A DNA stretch of 7,983 nucleotides from Chloroflexota bacterium (GCA_009908585.1 JAAAOZ010000021.1:1-7983), one strand, 5' to 3'. Positions 1-6,580 are shown, counted from the first letter of the stretch. The notes: generated from the sequence alone by a model not told the origin. Made by a program: numbers and translations.

Positions 1-114
1 CCACGCCGGCGCTAATTCGTGCGCGACGGGGGCCATCTCGCCGCCCGCGCCCGGCCCGCCGTGGATCACGGCGACGTCAAAGGGCGGGTGTCCGTAGGTT
101 CGCAATGGGTTCAT
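1..114 (-). CDS. Alpha/beta hydrolase, N-terminal fragment (runs off left edge)
   Basis: Only the first 38 codons are in the window. The minus-strand reading starts MNPLRTYGHPPFDVAVIHGG and continues PGAGGEMAPVAHELAPAW. The HGGPG segment at residues 18-22 is the oxyanion-hole loop that follows the first core beta strand (DVAVIHGGPG) in alpha/beta hydrolases. The following GEM.PVA.EL helix is typical of the small hydrolases of that fold. The ATG is supported by an AAGGAG ribosome site (complement of 120-125) five bases upstream. The catalytic serine, acid and histidine would lie beyond the window, so substrate and exact subfamily cannot be named. It diverges from the DUF2227 gene to its right, with a 140-base spacer between the two starts. 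Confidence 0.75.
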   Translation of the reverse strand, partial: MNPLRTYGHPPFDVAVIHGGPGAGGEMAPVAHELAPAW

Positions 115-187
115 CAGATCTCCTTGTCGGCTCCTTGCTATTCGCTTCGTGACTTTAGCGCCAGGCCGGGTAGAATGGGTCTGGAAA

Positions 188-206
188 TTGGAGGTTGGAG
201 GTTGGA
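188..206. repeat. Short tandem heptamer repeat TTGGAGG
   Basis: Two exact TTGGAGG units and a third partial one (TTGGA) lie head to tail in the spacer between the divergent hydrolase and DUF2227 genes. The repeat is seen directly. No function can be assigned. It resembles, in style only, the other word-type repeats of this window at 2051-2119 and 6581-6633. Confidence 0.6.
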
Positions 207-254
207 AAAACGCGCAATGATAAGGTGTGATGCTTCTGGAAGGGCGCCCTAGGG

Positions 255-700
255 ATGGCGTCTGGCAGAGAACATAATTTGGCCTCGACGCTGGTCTCCG
301 CGCCTCTGGGCCTGGGCATCGGGATGATCATCTATGGCCAAGGCGCGCCGCTTGCCTGGCCGGCATCCTCCTCACGCCCGACCTGGACTTTCTTACGATG
401 ACCAAATCCGAGTGGATCGTCGTCCGCTGGCTCCCCGTCATCGGCTGGCTCTGGCTGGCGGTCTGGGACCTCTACGCCCGCCTGCTGCCCCATCGCAACG
501 CCCTCAGCCACCTGCCGATTATCGGCACCGCCGGGCGGTTGCTCTACTTAGGCAGTTTCGCCTACGGCCTGTGGCTCCTGATGCGACAGCCCGCGCTCCC
601 CGCCCTCCCATCCTCCGAGGTGCTCATCTGCGGGCTGATCGGACTCCTGGTCTCAGATAGTTTCCATTGGCTGATGGATGGCTTCCCGATGCATTGGTGA
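255..700 (+). pseudogene. DUF2227 putative metal-binding membrane protein, frameshifted
   Basis: Two overlapping frames together make one protein of the DUF2227 type. The first frame (ATG at 255) gives MASGREHNLASTLVSAPLGL and runs to about 356. The second gives AGILLTPDLDFLT from 359 and continues to the TGA at 698-700. Joined by restoring one missing base, the product is about 148 residues, the usual size for this family. Family hallmarks, divided between the two frames, are the N-terminal M.SGR.H, the TPDLD motif, PHRNALSHLPIIGT followed by RLLYL, and the C-terminal D.FHWLMD. The conserved His and Asp residues are the presumed metal ligands, and two or more hydrophobic stretches suggest membrane association. 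The ATG at 398 opens the second frame but has no ribosome site and would lose the SGR.H and PDLD ligands. It is therefore unlikely to be an independent start. A purine-rich GGAAGGG at 238-244 precedes ATG 255. The break could be a real mutation or a sequencing or assembly error. Biochemical role is unknown. Confidence 0.72.
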
Positions 701-714
701 GTGGGTGTGTTTCA

Positions 715-810
715 CTAAGGTAGTTCCAGGATTTAAAACCTCCCAAACCTGATGCTTTTCATCAGAAAACAGGTCGTTTTTGGGAGGTTTATTTTCTTGG
801 AACGGCCTAA
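715..810 (+). mobile_element. Palindromic MITE-like element, copy 1, with CTAA target duplication
   Basis: The 88-base core (719-806) begins GGTAGTTCCAG and ends CTTGGAACGGC. The ends form imperfect inverted repeats (GGTAGTTCC against GCCGTTCC). Each side carries CTAA (715-718 and 807-810), as expected for a target duplication. Inside, AAACCTCCCAAA (736-747) pairs perfectly with TTTGGGAGGTTT (779-790), CCTG pairs with CAGG, and a small TGATG/CATCA hairpin sits in the centre. It has no coding capacity, so it must have been moved by a transposase encoded elsewhere. Three further copies are found at 5806-5902, 6112-6208 and 6229-6320. It sits between two convergent genes, and its right-hand duplication contains the MFS stop codon. 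Confidence 0.85.
736..790. terminator. Possible bidirectional terminator formed by the copy 1 hairpin
   Basis: A 12-base perfect stem (736-747 with 779-790) lies between the convergent DUF2227 and MFS genes. On the plus strand it is followed by a T-rich tract (TTTATTTTCTT), and on the minus strand by TTTTAAAT. This geometry would allow factor-independent termination in both directions. The loop is long (about 31 bases, with its own small hairpin), so efficiency is uncertain. Confidence 0.35.
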
Positions 811-2033
811 CTATATCCGACAGCCTCTTGCGCGGCGGGCTGGGGCGCTCGATCTGTCTGCATCGCCAGGGCAAACGGTATCGAGAGCAAAATCAGCCCC
901 GCCGTGCCCCAGAAGACGCCGCTGTAGCCGATCAGGGGCAGCAATGCGCCCGCGATCAGCGGCATCGCCACCGAGGTGACGTGGTTGATGCTGATCCCCG
1001 CCGAAAGGGTGGGCGTCAATTCACCGGGCGGCGCCATGCGGTAGACGTAGGTATCCAGCCCGATGCCCAACGTCACCAGCAATTTGATGAGTAGCAGCAG
1101 GAAGACCAAAATCCCCACATTGGAGATCGTCGCGAAGCCGATGCAGCCCAGCGTCAGCAGCGTGTAGCTCGTCGCCATCACGTAGCGCTCGCCCCAGCGA
1201 TCCAACAGCCGGCCTAAATAAGGCGCGCCGATGAAGTTCACCACGCCGCTGGCGACGAGGATCAGGCTGATCTGCCAGACCTGCAAGCCGAACTCCTCCA
1301 CCAGCACCAGCAGGCCGAAGGTGTTGAGCACCTGTTTGCGCGAGCCTTGGAAGAAGGTCAGCACGTAATAGAGCCAATACTCGCGCTTGAGGAGCAGGCG
1401 AGGTTGGCGCTCGCGCGTCGCGCCCACGTCCGCCGGGATGCGCAGCAGGAGCAGCGCCGTCAGGGCGATGATGCCGCCGCCCAGCACGTAGTACGCCCGC
1501 AGCGACAGCGCCGGCAGCAGGCGCGAGATCAACGCCACCGCACCCATCCCTGCGATGCTGGCGAGCGCCGTGGCGGAGGACAATCGCCCCATGATCTCGC
1601 CCTCCCGCTCCGCCGGGCTGAGGGATAATCCCAGCGATTTATAGAGCGGGAACCACATGTGCATCCCCAGGCTGGCCAGCACCGCCATCAACAGGAGGCC
1701 CAAGTAACTATCCGTGGTGGCGTAGAGCGCGAAGCCCAGGCCCATGATGAGAAGCGCGGTCGCCGCGCGGTACGAGAGCGCCCAGTGCATCGTCAGCGCG
1801 GCGATGAACATCAGCACCAGCCCTGGTATCTCGCGGATGCCTTCCAGCCAGAGCACCTGGCCGCCGTCCAGTCCCACGGTATCGACGAAGAAGTTGGTGC
1901 GCACCCCGTTCAGCAGCCCGCTTCCGAAGCTGTTGAGAAAGACGGCGGCGGTCAGCAGGATCAGGTAGGTGGTCCACACGGTGGGATCGCGCCGGAAGAA
2001 GTGTTTGATATAGGTCCAGCTTTTTTGAATCAT
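807..2033 (-). CDS. Major facilitator superfamily (MFS) transporter
   Basis: A 408-residue integral membrane protein with about 12 hydrophobic segments in two halves, split by a charged loop at about residues 198-218. This is the normal MFS size and plan. Between the predicted eighth and ninth helices it has GAPYLGRLLDRWGER (269-283), a good match to MFS motif A (G.L.DR.G). The substrate cannot be told from sequence. Such carriers move small solutes or drugs across the inner membrane by proton symport or antiport. The start at 2033 is supported by AAAGGAG in the mRNA immediately upstream (complement of 2038-2044). The gene ends VGYS and then TAG. That TAG lies within the CTAA duplication flanking the copy 1 element, so the insertion fell exactly on the stop codon and left it intact. 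It is convergent with the broken DUF2227 gene. A 214-base leader with repeats separates it from the phosphopantetheinyl transferase, so it probably has its own promoter. Confidence 0.9.
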   Translation of the reverse strand: MIQKSWTYIKHFFRRDPTVWTTYLILLTAAVFLNSFGSGLLNGVRTNFFVDTVGLDGGQVLWLEGIREIPGLVLMFIAALTMHWALSYRAATALLIMGLGFALYATTDSYLGLLLMAVLASLGMHMWFPLYKSLGLSLSPAEREGEIMGRLSSATALASIAGMGAVALISRLLPALSLRAYYVLGGGIIALTALLLLRIPADVGATRERQPRLLLKREYWLYYVLTFFQGSRKQVLNTFGLLVLVEEFGLQVWQISLILVASGVVNFIGAPYLGRLLDRWGERYVMATSYTLLTLGCIGFATISNVGILVFLLLLIKLLVTLGIGLDTYVYRMAPPGELTPTLSAGISINHVTSVAMPLIAGALLPLIGYSGVFWGTAGLILLSIPFALAMQTDRAPQPAAQEAVGYS

Positions 2034-2050
2034 AGATCTCCTTTGAGGTG

Positions 2051-2119
2051 GTCAGAATAGTCAGGTAGTCATATAGTCAAATGGTCAGGTAGTCGGGGGG
2101 GTCGTTAGTCATGTAGTTG
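2051..2119. repeat. Degenerate 8-base tandem repeat (GTCA-phased) in the MFS leader
   Basis: GTCA or a one-base variant recurs at 2051, 2060, 2068, 2076, 2084, 2092, 2101, 2108 and 2116. This is about nine units spaced 7 to 9 bases, with consensus close to AGTCAGGT. In the MFS transcript it reads as repeated TGACTA-type units. It lies between the possible TATAAT box and the MFS ribosome site, so it would be in the 5' untranslated region. Whether it is a protein-binding array, an RNA element or a neutral simple repeat cannot be decided here. Confidence 0.7.
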
Positions 2120-2141
2120 AAGATGAATCGAATGGAGATCT

Positions 2142-2147
2142 ATTATA
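2142..2147 (-). promoter_or_regulatory. Possible -10 box for the MFS gene
   Basis: The minus strand has a perfect TATAAT about 108 bases upstream of the MFS start. No convincing -35 hexamer lies 16-18 bases further upstream, so the call rests on the -10 match and its position. Transcription from here would place the 8-base tandem repeat in the leader. Confidence 0.35.
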
Positions 2148-2247
2148 ACTGAATTTCAACGTTTGAGTATGGCAGCAGGCGCGCAAAAAGAGGCACGTTG
2201 CGAATTAGAATGACGTCCTCATGGGAGGCAGTGAGCAGGGGATAATG

Positions 2248-3021
2248 TTACGAATTGGCGGCCCTGATACGCGATCTATGCCACTGGAAGCGCGTAATAT
2301 GCCAATCTTTACCTTCTGCTACGACGGTCCCTACGTACTGAGGTGCGGGTTTTAAATCTCTTAGCGACCAACGGGCGGGGGCTTGAGGATCCTCTTTCAC
2401 ATGAAGCAGTTTCGGCGGTTCACCTGGGGTCAGCGAGACATCAAAGTGCTTCAAGGGATAGGATAAACCTTCCCCCGTAGCCTTTAAGAAAGCTTCTTTA
2501 CGAGTCCAACAGGTGAAAAACGCCAATAATCTGTCATGCTCTGGGAGCGCGCGTAAGTCTGTATTCTCACGCTCCGAAAAAAACCTGGCGGCGATGTTTT
2601 CCATGTCCGGTAAACTGCGGAGGTATTCAAGATCGACGCCTACTTCACGACCGGCTGTAAATGCATAGAGGGCCAGTTCGTTTGAGTGCGATAAGTTGAA
2701 CCTCAACTTGCTTGCGTCGAATTCTCCATCCAGATAAGGTTTCCCATTGGATGAGTAACGAAACATCAATTGCTGTGGCTCGATATCCAAATAGAAACTT
2801 AGTAGCTGCCTAAGAATACCCCGCCCGACGATAAATCGCCGTTGATCAGCCTTGAAATAGAAACTATCTGCTTTGGCTGATTCGGTTTTGGATAAGGTTT
2901 GTGCGAGGTTGTGCACGGTCATGCTGGGTTGTTTGAGCGATGCGCGCCAGACATGCACGTCTTTGCTTGCTACTAAGAGATTATGAGCGGGCAGACGCCA
3001 ATCACTCTCCCAGCAAAACAT
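2248..3021 (-). CDS. Sfp-type 4'-phosphopantetheinyl transferase
   Basis: The 257-residue product moves the 4'-phosphopantetheine arm from coenzyme A to a conserved serine of acyl or peptidyl carrier proteins, converting them to the active holo form in the cytoplasm. All family motifs are present in order: FIVGRGILR (63-71), FNLSHS (108-113), VGVDLE (127-132, with Asp130 and Glu132 as Mg ligands), FFSERE (147-152), and WTRKEAFLK (172-180, with Lys175, Glu176 and Lys180). The length matches the Sfp/HetI-like class rather than the short AcpS type. This class generally serves polyketide, non-ribosomal peptide or fatty-acid-like synthases. The start at 3021 keeps the VHVWRASL strand (22-29) that the family needs, with a moderate GAGGG ribosome site about 10 bases upstream. 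The gene lies 106 bases downstream of the adaptor gene in the same direction. No strong terminator is visible between them, so co-transcription is likely. No carrier protein or synthase is in the window. Confidence 0.93.
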   Translation of the reverse strand: MFCWESDWRLPAHNLLVASKDVHVWRASLKQPSMTVHNLAQTLSKTESAKADSFYFKADQRRFIVGRGILRQLLSFYLDIEPQQLMFRYSSNGKPYLDGEFDASKLRFNLSHSNELALYAFTAGREVGVDLEYLRSLPDMENIAARFFSERENTDLRALPEHDRLLAFFTCWTRKEAFLKATGEGLSYPLKHFDVSLTPGEPPKLLHVKEDPQAPARWSLRDLKPAPQYVGTVVAEGKDWHITRFQWHRSRIRAANS

Positions 3022-3127
3022 TAGCTTTCAACCCTCTCAGTTCAAGAACTCGGGTAGATAGGGAATTCGAAGCGGCTCGACCGAGAAAATCGCTCTCGTG
3101 ACCTCAGATGGTTCTGGCTTGTCCCGG

Positions 3128-5467
3128 TTATGGTGCGGAGATTTCAACGACGGCTGTCATTCCCCAATACAAATCATAATCGGAATCTTCAAGGGTGATC
3201 GTCACGGGATAGGTCGTATCGCCTAGATATTCGACGCTTTCCAGCCCTATCTGGGTGACGGCGCCGACCAGAGTGGCATCAGGGAGGGCATCAATCGTGA
3301 CGGTCGTGGATTGCCCTTCCTCGATATCTACCACGGAAAGCTCTTGGAGATTGGTGGTTTGGGCCTGCCATTGATCCAAGGTAGCGAGGACGATGGCTGT
3401 CTGACCGGGAGCGACCAGGTCGCCTGCCGCTAATGGCACCTTGATCACCGTGCCCGCAAAGGGCGCCCGGAGCACCGTGCGGTCCAGGGCGGCCTCGGCG
3501 GTGGCGACGGCGACTTCTGCCTGGCGCACGGCCGCCTTGGCGATGGCGATTTCCTCGGTGGTGCTGCCGGCTCGGGCTAGATCCAACTGGGCCTGAGCGA
3601 CGTCGTGTTGCGCTTCGGCCACGGCGATACCGGCTTGCGCGGCCCGGAGTTGGGCCGCCGTTGTGCCGGGTAATGCCTCGAGCTGCGCCTCTGCCGCCGC
3701 GATTTCTTGCTCGATGACCTCGAGCTGCCGCCGCCATGCCCTGGCTTTCTCCGCATCACCCCCATCCTCGGCCCATTGGAGATAGGCTTCCGCTTCTCGC
3801 CGGGCGGCCCGCGCCGCGTCGAGTTGCGCCTGGGCCGCGGCCTCTTCGGCCTCCGTGCCGCCGGCGACTAACTGCTGGTACTGCGCCTGAGCCATATCCA
3901 AATCATGGGCCGCTACAGCGAGTTGCGCCTCAGCCGTCTGGATGGCGGTCTCTTGTGGCGCGGCCTCGGCCAGGGCCAACTGGGCCTGGGTGGCGCTCAG
4001 GGCGGCGTCTGCCTCTTGGAGAGCCAGACGGGCGTGGGTGTCGTCCAAACGGATGAGAACTTGCCCGGCGGTCACCTCATCTCCGGGAGCGACGAGAATC
4101 TTGGAGATCTTGCCGCTTCTCACAAAAGAGATATTGCTCCAGTGCGCCGGTTGGATGACGGCTTCGGCGATGACTCGATCTCCCCCTGGGGGAGGAACGT
4201 TGTCGGGTGATGCGGGGAGGTCATCCGCATCGTTCAGCTTTTCCACTTGGGCCGTCATCCCCCATCGCAACCATGGGGGTGGGGATGTTTCAAAGGCGAC
4301 GATGACCGGATACACCACGTCGCCGAGATAGAGCGTGCTCTGCTGTTCGATGTGGTCGATGCGTCCCAAAAGGGGCTGATTAGGTTGGGCGTCCATCGTC
4401 ACGGCGGCCGGCTGCCCCACCTCGATGTGGGCGATGTCCAGTTCGGTGAGGTCTTGGGTGCGAACTTGGAGGGCATCCAGGGTAGCTAACGTGAGTAACG
4501 CATCGCCGGCAGCGACGGCATCCCGGTGCTTGATCGAGAGGCTCGTCACGACGCCGGCGAAGGGTGCTCGCAATTCGCCCCGCTCCCGCAGTGCTTGCGC
4601 CGTCTCCAGCTCGGCTTGTGCGGTGCGGACATCCGCCTTGGCCGCCGCAATGGCCTCTGGCGAGCTTCCTGCTCGCAGCGCGGCGAGCTTGGCCAGCATA
4701 ACATCACGTTGGGCGATAGCGGATTGCTCGCTGGCGGTGAGTTCACTGCCCTCGGCTTGGGCCGCCCCTCGAATGGCCTCCAGGTTGGCTTGGGCGGCCA
4801 GCAATCCGGCATAAGCCGCCTGTTCTTGATAGCGGGCCATCTCTTCGAACGTGCCCAGCGTGGGGCAGATCTCTTTGCTGGAACCATCGGGTTGTGAGAC
4901 GTCGTAACATTGTAGCGTTTCCTGATGCGCCTCTTGCGCCTCTTGGTAGGCGGCTTCAGCGTCGGCGAGTTGGGCTTGCGCTTCAGCGATATCGGCCATG
5001 GCGCCGCCGGCGTAATGCCCTTGGCGGAGTGCCACACTCTGTGAGATGACCGCCTGCGCGATGCCGAGTTGTGCTTCCAGGACAGCGATATCTTCGGTGC
5101 GAGGGCCGGCTTGGGTCATAGCCAATTGCGTCCGGGCCGACATCAGCGCGGCCTCTGCCTGTTGGACGGCCAAATCGGCCTCGGTGGTGTCGAATTGGAG
5201 CAGGATCTCGCCGGCCTCGACGACTTTCCCCTCAGCGACCAAAACATCTGCCAGGAGCCCGTTTTTCTCGGCGCGGAGGACTACCGAGCGGGCCGGTTCC
5301 ACGACGCCTTCGGCGCGCACGCTGTCATTGTTATCGACGTTGTCGGTGCCTGAGGTGTTGGACGTCGTCGTGGTCGGGGCTGGCGTTGACCTCGTGACGG
5401 TGGTTGATGTGCATCCTCCAATCCACAGCAGTAGGATGCTTAATCCGAAAGATAAGAGCTTCTTCAT
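3128..5467 (-). CDS. Lipoprotein with two fused HlyD/MacA-type efflux adaptor modules
   Basis: The 779-residue protein starts MKKLLSFGLSILLLWIGGC, a lipoprotein signal peptide with IGGC lipobox and Cys19 as the lipid anchor. A Thr/Ser-rich linker follows. Module 1 has a lipoyl half (about 52-93), a long alanine- and glutamine-rich coiled-coil hairpin (95-297), the second lipoyl half (LRAPFAGVV, 299-307) and a beta-barrel ending near 410. Module 2 repeats the plan: lipoyl half 433-475, hairpin 477-664, LRAPFAGTV 666-674, barrel to the end. Matching landmarks are LYLGDVVYPV (379-388) with EYLGDTTYPV (746-755), and RWGMTAQVE with YWGMTAVVE. Membrane fusion proteins link an inner membrane pump, often a MacB-type ABC transporter, to export across the envelope, and normally carry one module of 350-450 residues. 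The start at 5467 has a strong GGAGG site ten bases upstream. An earlier ATG at 5530 would bury the signal peptide behind 21 charged residues. No pump gene is adjacent in the window. Confidence 0.92.
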   Translation of the reverse strand: MKKLLSFGLSILLLWIGGCTSTTVTRSTPAPTTTTSNTSGTDNVDNNDSVRAEGVVEPARSVVLRAEKNGLLADVLVAEGKVVEAGEILLQFDTTEADLAVQQAEAALMSARTQLAMTQAGPRTEDIAVLEAQLGIAQAVISQSVALRQGHYAGGAMADIAEAQAQLADAEAAYQEAQEAHQETLQCYDVSQPDGSSKEICPTLGTFEEMARYQEQAAYAGLLAAQANLEAIRGAAQAEGSELTASEQSAIAQRDVMLAKLAALRAGSSPEAIAAAKADVRTAQAELETAQALRERGELRAPFAGVVTSLSIKHRDAVAAGDALLTLATLDALQVRTQDLTELDIAHIEVGQPAAVTMDAQPNQPLLGRIDHIEQQSTLYLGDVVYPVIVAFETSPPPWLRWGMTAQVEKLNDADDLPASPDNVPPPGGDRVIAEAVIQPAHWSNISFVRSGKISKILVAPGDEVTAGQVLIRLDDTHARLALQEADAALSATQAQLALAEAAPQETAIQTAEAQLAVAAHDLDMAQAQYQQLVAGGTEAEEAAAQAQLDAARAARREAEAYLQWAEDGGDAEKARAWRRQLEVIEQEIAAAEAQLEALPGTTAAQLRAAQAGIAVAEAQHDVAQAQLDLARAGSTTEEIAIAKAAVRQAEVAVATAEAALDRTVLRAPFAGTVIKVPLAAGDLVAPGQTAIVLATLDQWQAQTTNLQELSVVDIEEGQSTTVTIDALPDATLVGAVTQIGLESVEYLGDTTYPVTITLEDSDYDLYWGMTAVVEISAP

Positions 5468-5528
5468 TAAACTATAACCTCCACTTTTGTATGTTCCCGA
5501 CCCTCCGGGGTGAGTATCGCGCGTTCGC

Positions 5529-5543
5529 AATATTAATATTATA
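5529..5543 (-). promoter_or_regulatory. Possible -10 box and overlapping 12-base palindrome upstream of the adaptor gene
   Basis: The minus strand has TATAAT (complement of 5538-5543), running directly into a perfect palindrome AATATTAATATT (5529-5540). This is about 60-75 bases upstream of the adaptor start codon. The arrangement would suit a promoter with an operator at the transcription start. A good -35 box is not visible, and AT-rich palindromes arise easily, so this is a modest call. Confidence 0.35.
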
Positions 5544-5805
5544 CTCTCTTGGTGACGTAATTGGATGATTTCTCTGCCGGCCTCCCCACCTTTTGAAAGG
5601 ACGCCTCGATTTTTCTTGTAATTTTTTTGTACTTATTTTAAAGCAGCTTAGTTTAAGATTGCAAAACAGAGTGTTTGCAACCAGAAGACATTATGGTAGA
5701 ATTGAGTTCAAATGTCAAGCCTTCGTAGCATCCCCCGTTTTGTGGTATATTCAACAATATCGGGTTAGTTGCGGGATATAGAAGTGGGTCGGTAGGAGAA
5801 GTTGC

Positions 5806-5902
5806 CTTAGGTAGTTCCATAAATTAAAATCTCCCCAATCTGATGCTTTTTCCTCAGAAAACTACTTGTTTTTGGGAGATTTATTTTCTTGGAACGGCCT
5901 TA
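5806..5902 (+). mobile_element. Palindromic MITE-like element, copy 2, with CTTA target duplication
   Basis: The 89-base core (5810-5898) has the same ends as copy 1 (GGTAGTTCC and GGAACGGC) and the same internal plan. The flanks are CTTA on both sides (5806-5809 and 5899-5902). They differ from the CTAA of copies 1 and 3 at one base but agree with each other, which is strong evidence that they are target duplications and not part of the element. The stem reads AAATCTCCC against GGGAGATTT. Compared with copy 1, a C-G pair has become T-A on both arms, so pairing is kept. Confidence 0.85.
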
Positions 5903-6111
5903 TCCGCCTCCAGAGCGTGTTTGACCCAGAGCCATGTGAACGGAGTTGGGGTGACGCGCGCTATAAATTGCTGTGTTGGTTTGGTTTTGTGAGCGGATTT
6001 TTATAACATTTCAAAACAGGCTCCTCGTCCCCGTCTTGGGAACGTATTTAAAGCTGATTTTATCTGCTCAGACGTCCTCGGTGATGATGGCTTGGAGCTT
6101 TGCTCATAAGA

Positions 6112-6208
6112 CTAAGGTAGTTCCAGAAATTAAAACTTCCTAAACCTGATGCTTTTTCATCAAAAAATAGGTCGTTTTGGGGAGATTTATTTTCTTGGAA
6201 CGGCCTAA
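6112..6208 (+). mobile_element. Palindromic MITE-like element, copy 3, with CTAA target duplication
   Basis: The 89-base core (6116-6204) begins GGTAGTTCCAG and ends CTTGGAACGGC, flanked on each side by CTAA (6112-6115 and 6205-6208). It aligns along its whole length with copies 1 and 2. The long stem is less perfect here (AAACTTCC against GGAGATTT). It lies in direct orientation to copy 2, 209 bases away, and 20 bases from the inverted copy 4. Confidence 0.85.
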
Positions 6209-6228
6209 CCTAATTATAAATTGCCTGG

Positions 6229-6320
6229 GTTGTTCAGAACCCAAATCTCTCAAGAACGTGCGATTTTCTGAGGCTCCGTGATAACGGGTTTGGGTGTTTT
6301 TAAACCTGGAACTACCTTAG
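6229..6320 (-). mobile_element. Diverged, inverted copy 4 of the palindromic element
   Basis: Read on the minus strand, the left end is CTAAGGTAGTTCCAGG (complement of 6305-6320), identical to the left end of copy 1. The 88-base core runs 6229-6316, the same length as the other copies. The middle (CCCAAACC, then TCAGAAAA) and the far end (GTTGTTC in the plus strand, where others have GCCGTTCC) still align. CCCAAA/TTTGGG pairing survives. The flank at 6317-6320 is TTAG, but 6225-6228 is CTGG, so no duplication is left on that side. This looks like an older, degenerating insertion. Confidence 0.65.
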
Positions 6321-6580
6321 CACACAATTTTGGGCCTCTCATTCTCCTCGAAACCTCTTTGTTGGTCTATTGCTCCTTTTTATCCCCACGATAGCTTGGC
6401 GATGGTATATGATCCTGGTTCACAGTTAAGTTGATTGCAGCGTTGTGGGTGTTGAGCAAAATGATCAAATTTGTATCCCCGCAATTTTGGCACTCCCCTC
6501 ACAACAGGGCGGTGAATTTTGTCGTAATACGCGCATTCATCATCGTAAGGCTCTCGTTGTGAAGTGCTCTACATGTGAGA

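Noticed and set aside
3022..3127. Terminator between the adaptor and the phosphopantetheinyl transferase
   Set aside because: Only short stems such as CGAGA/TCTCG, without a following T-run, are present, so read-through is more likely.
5468..5530. Upstream ATG at 5530 as the adaptor start
   Set aside because: It would put 21 extra residues before a clear lipoprotein signal peptide. The ATG at 5467 has a strong GGAGG site.
5593..5781. A 62-codon plus-strand open frame beginning with TTG
   Set aside because: No ribosome site, no recognisable domain, and composition typical of the AT-rich spacer.
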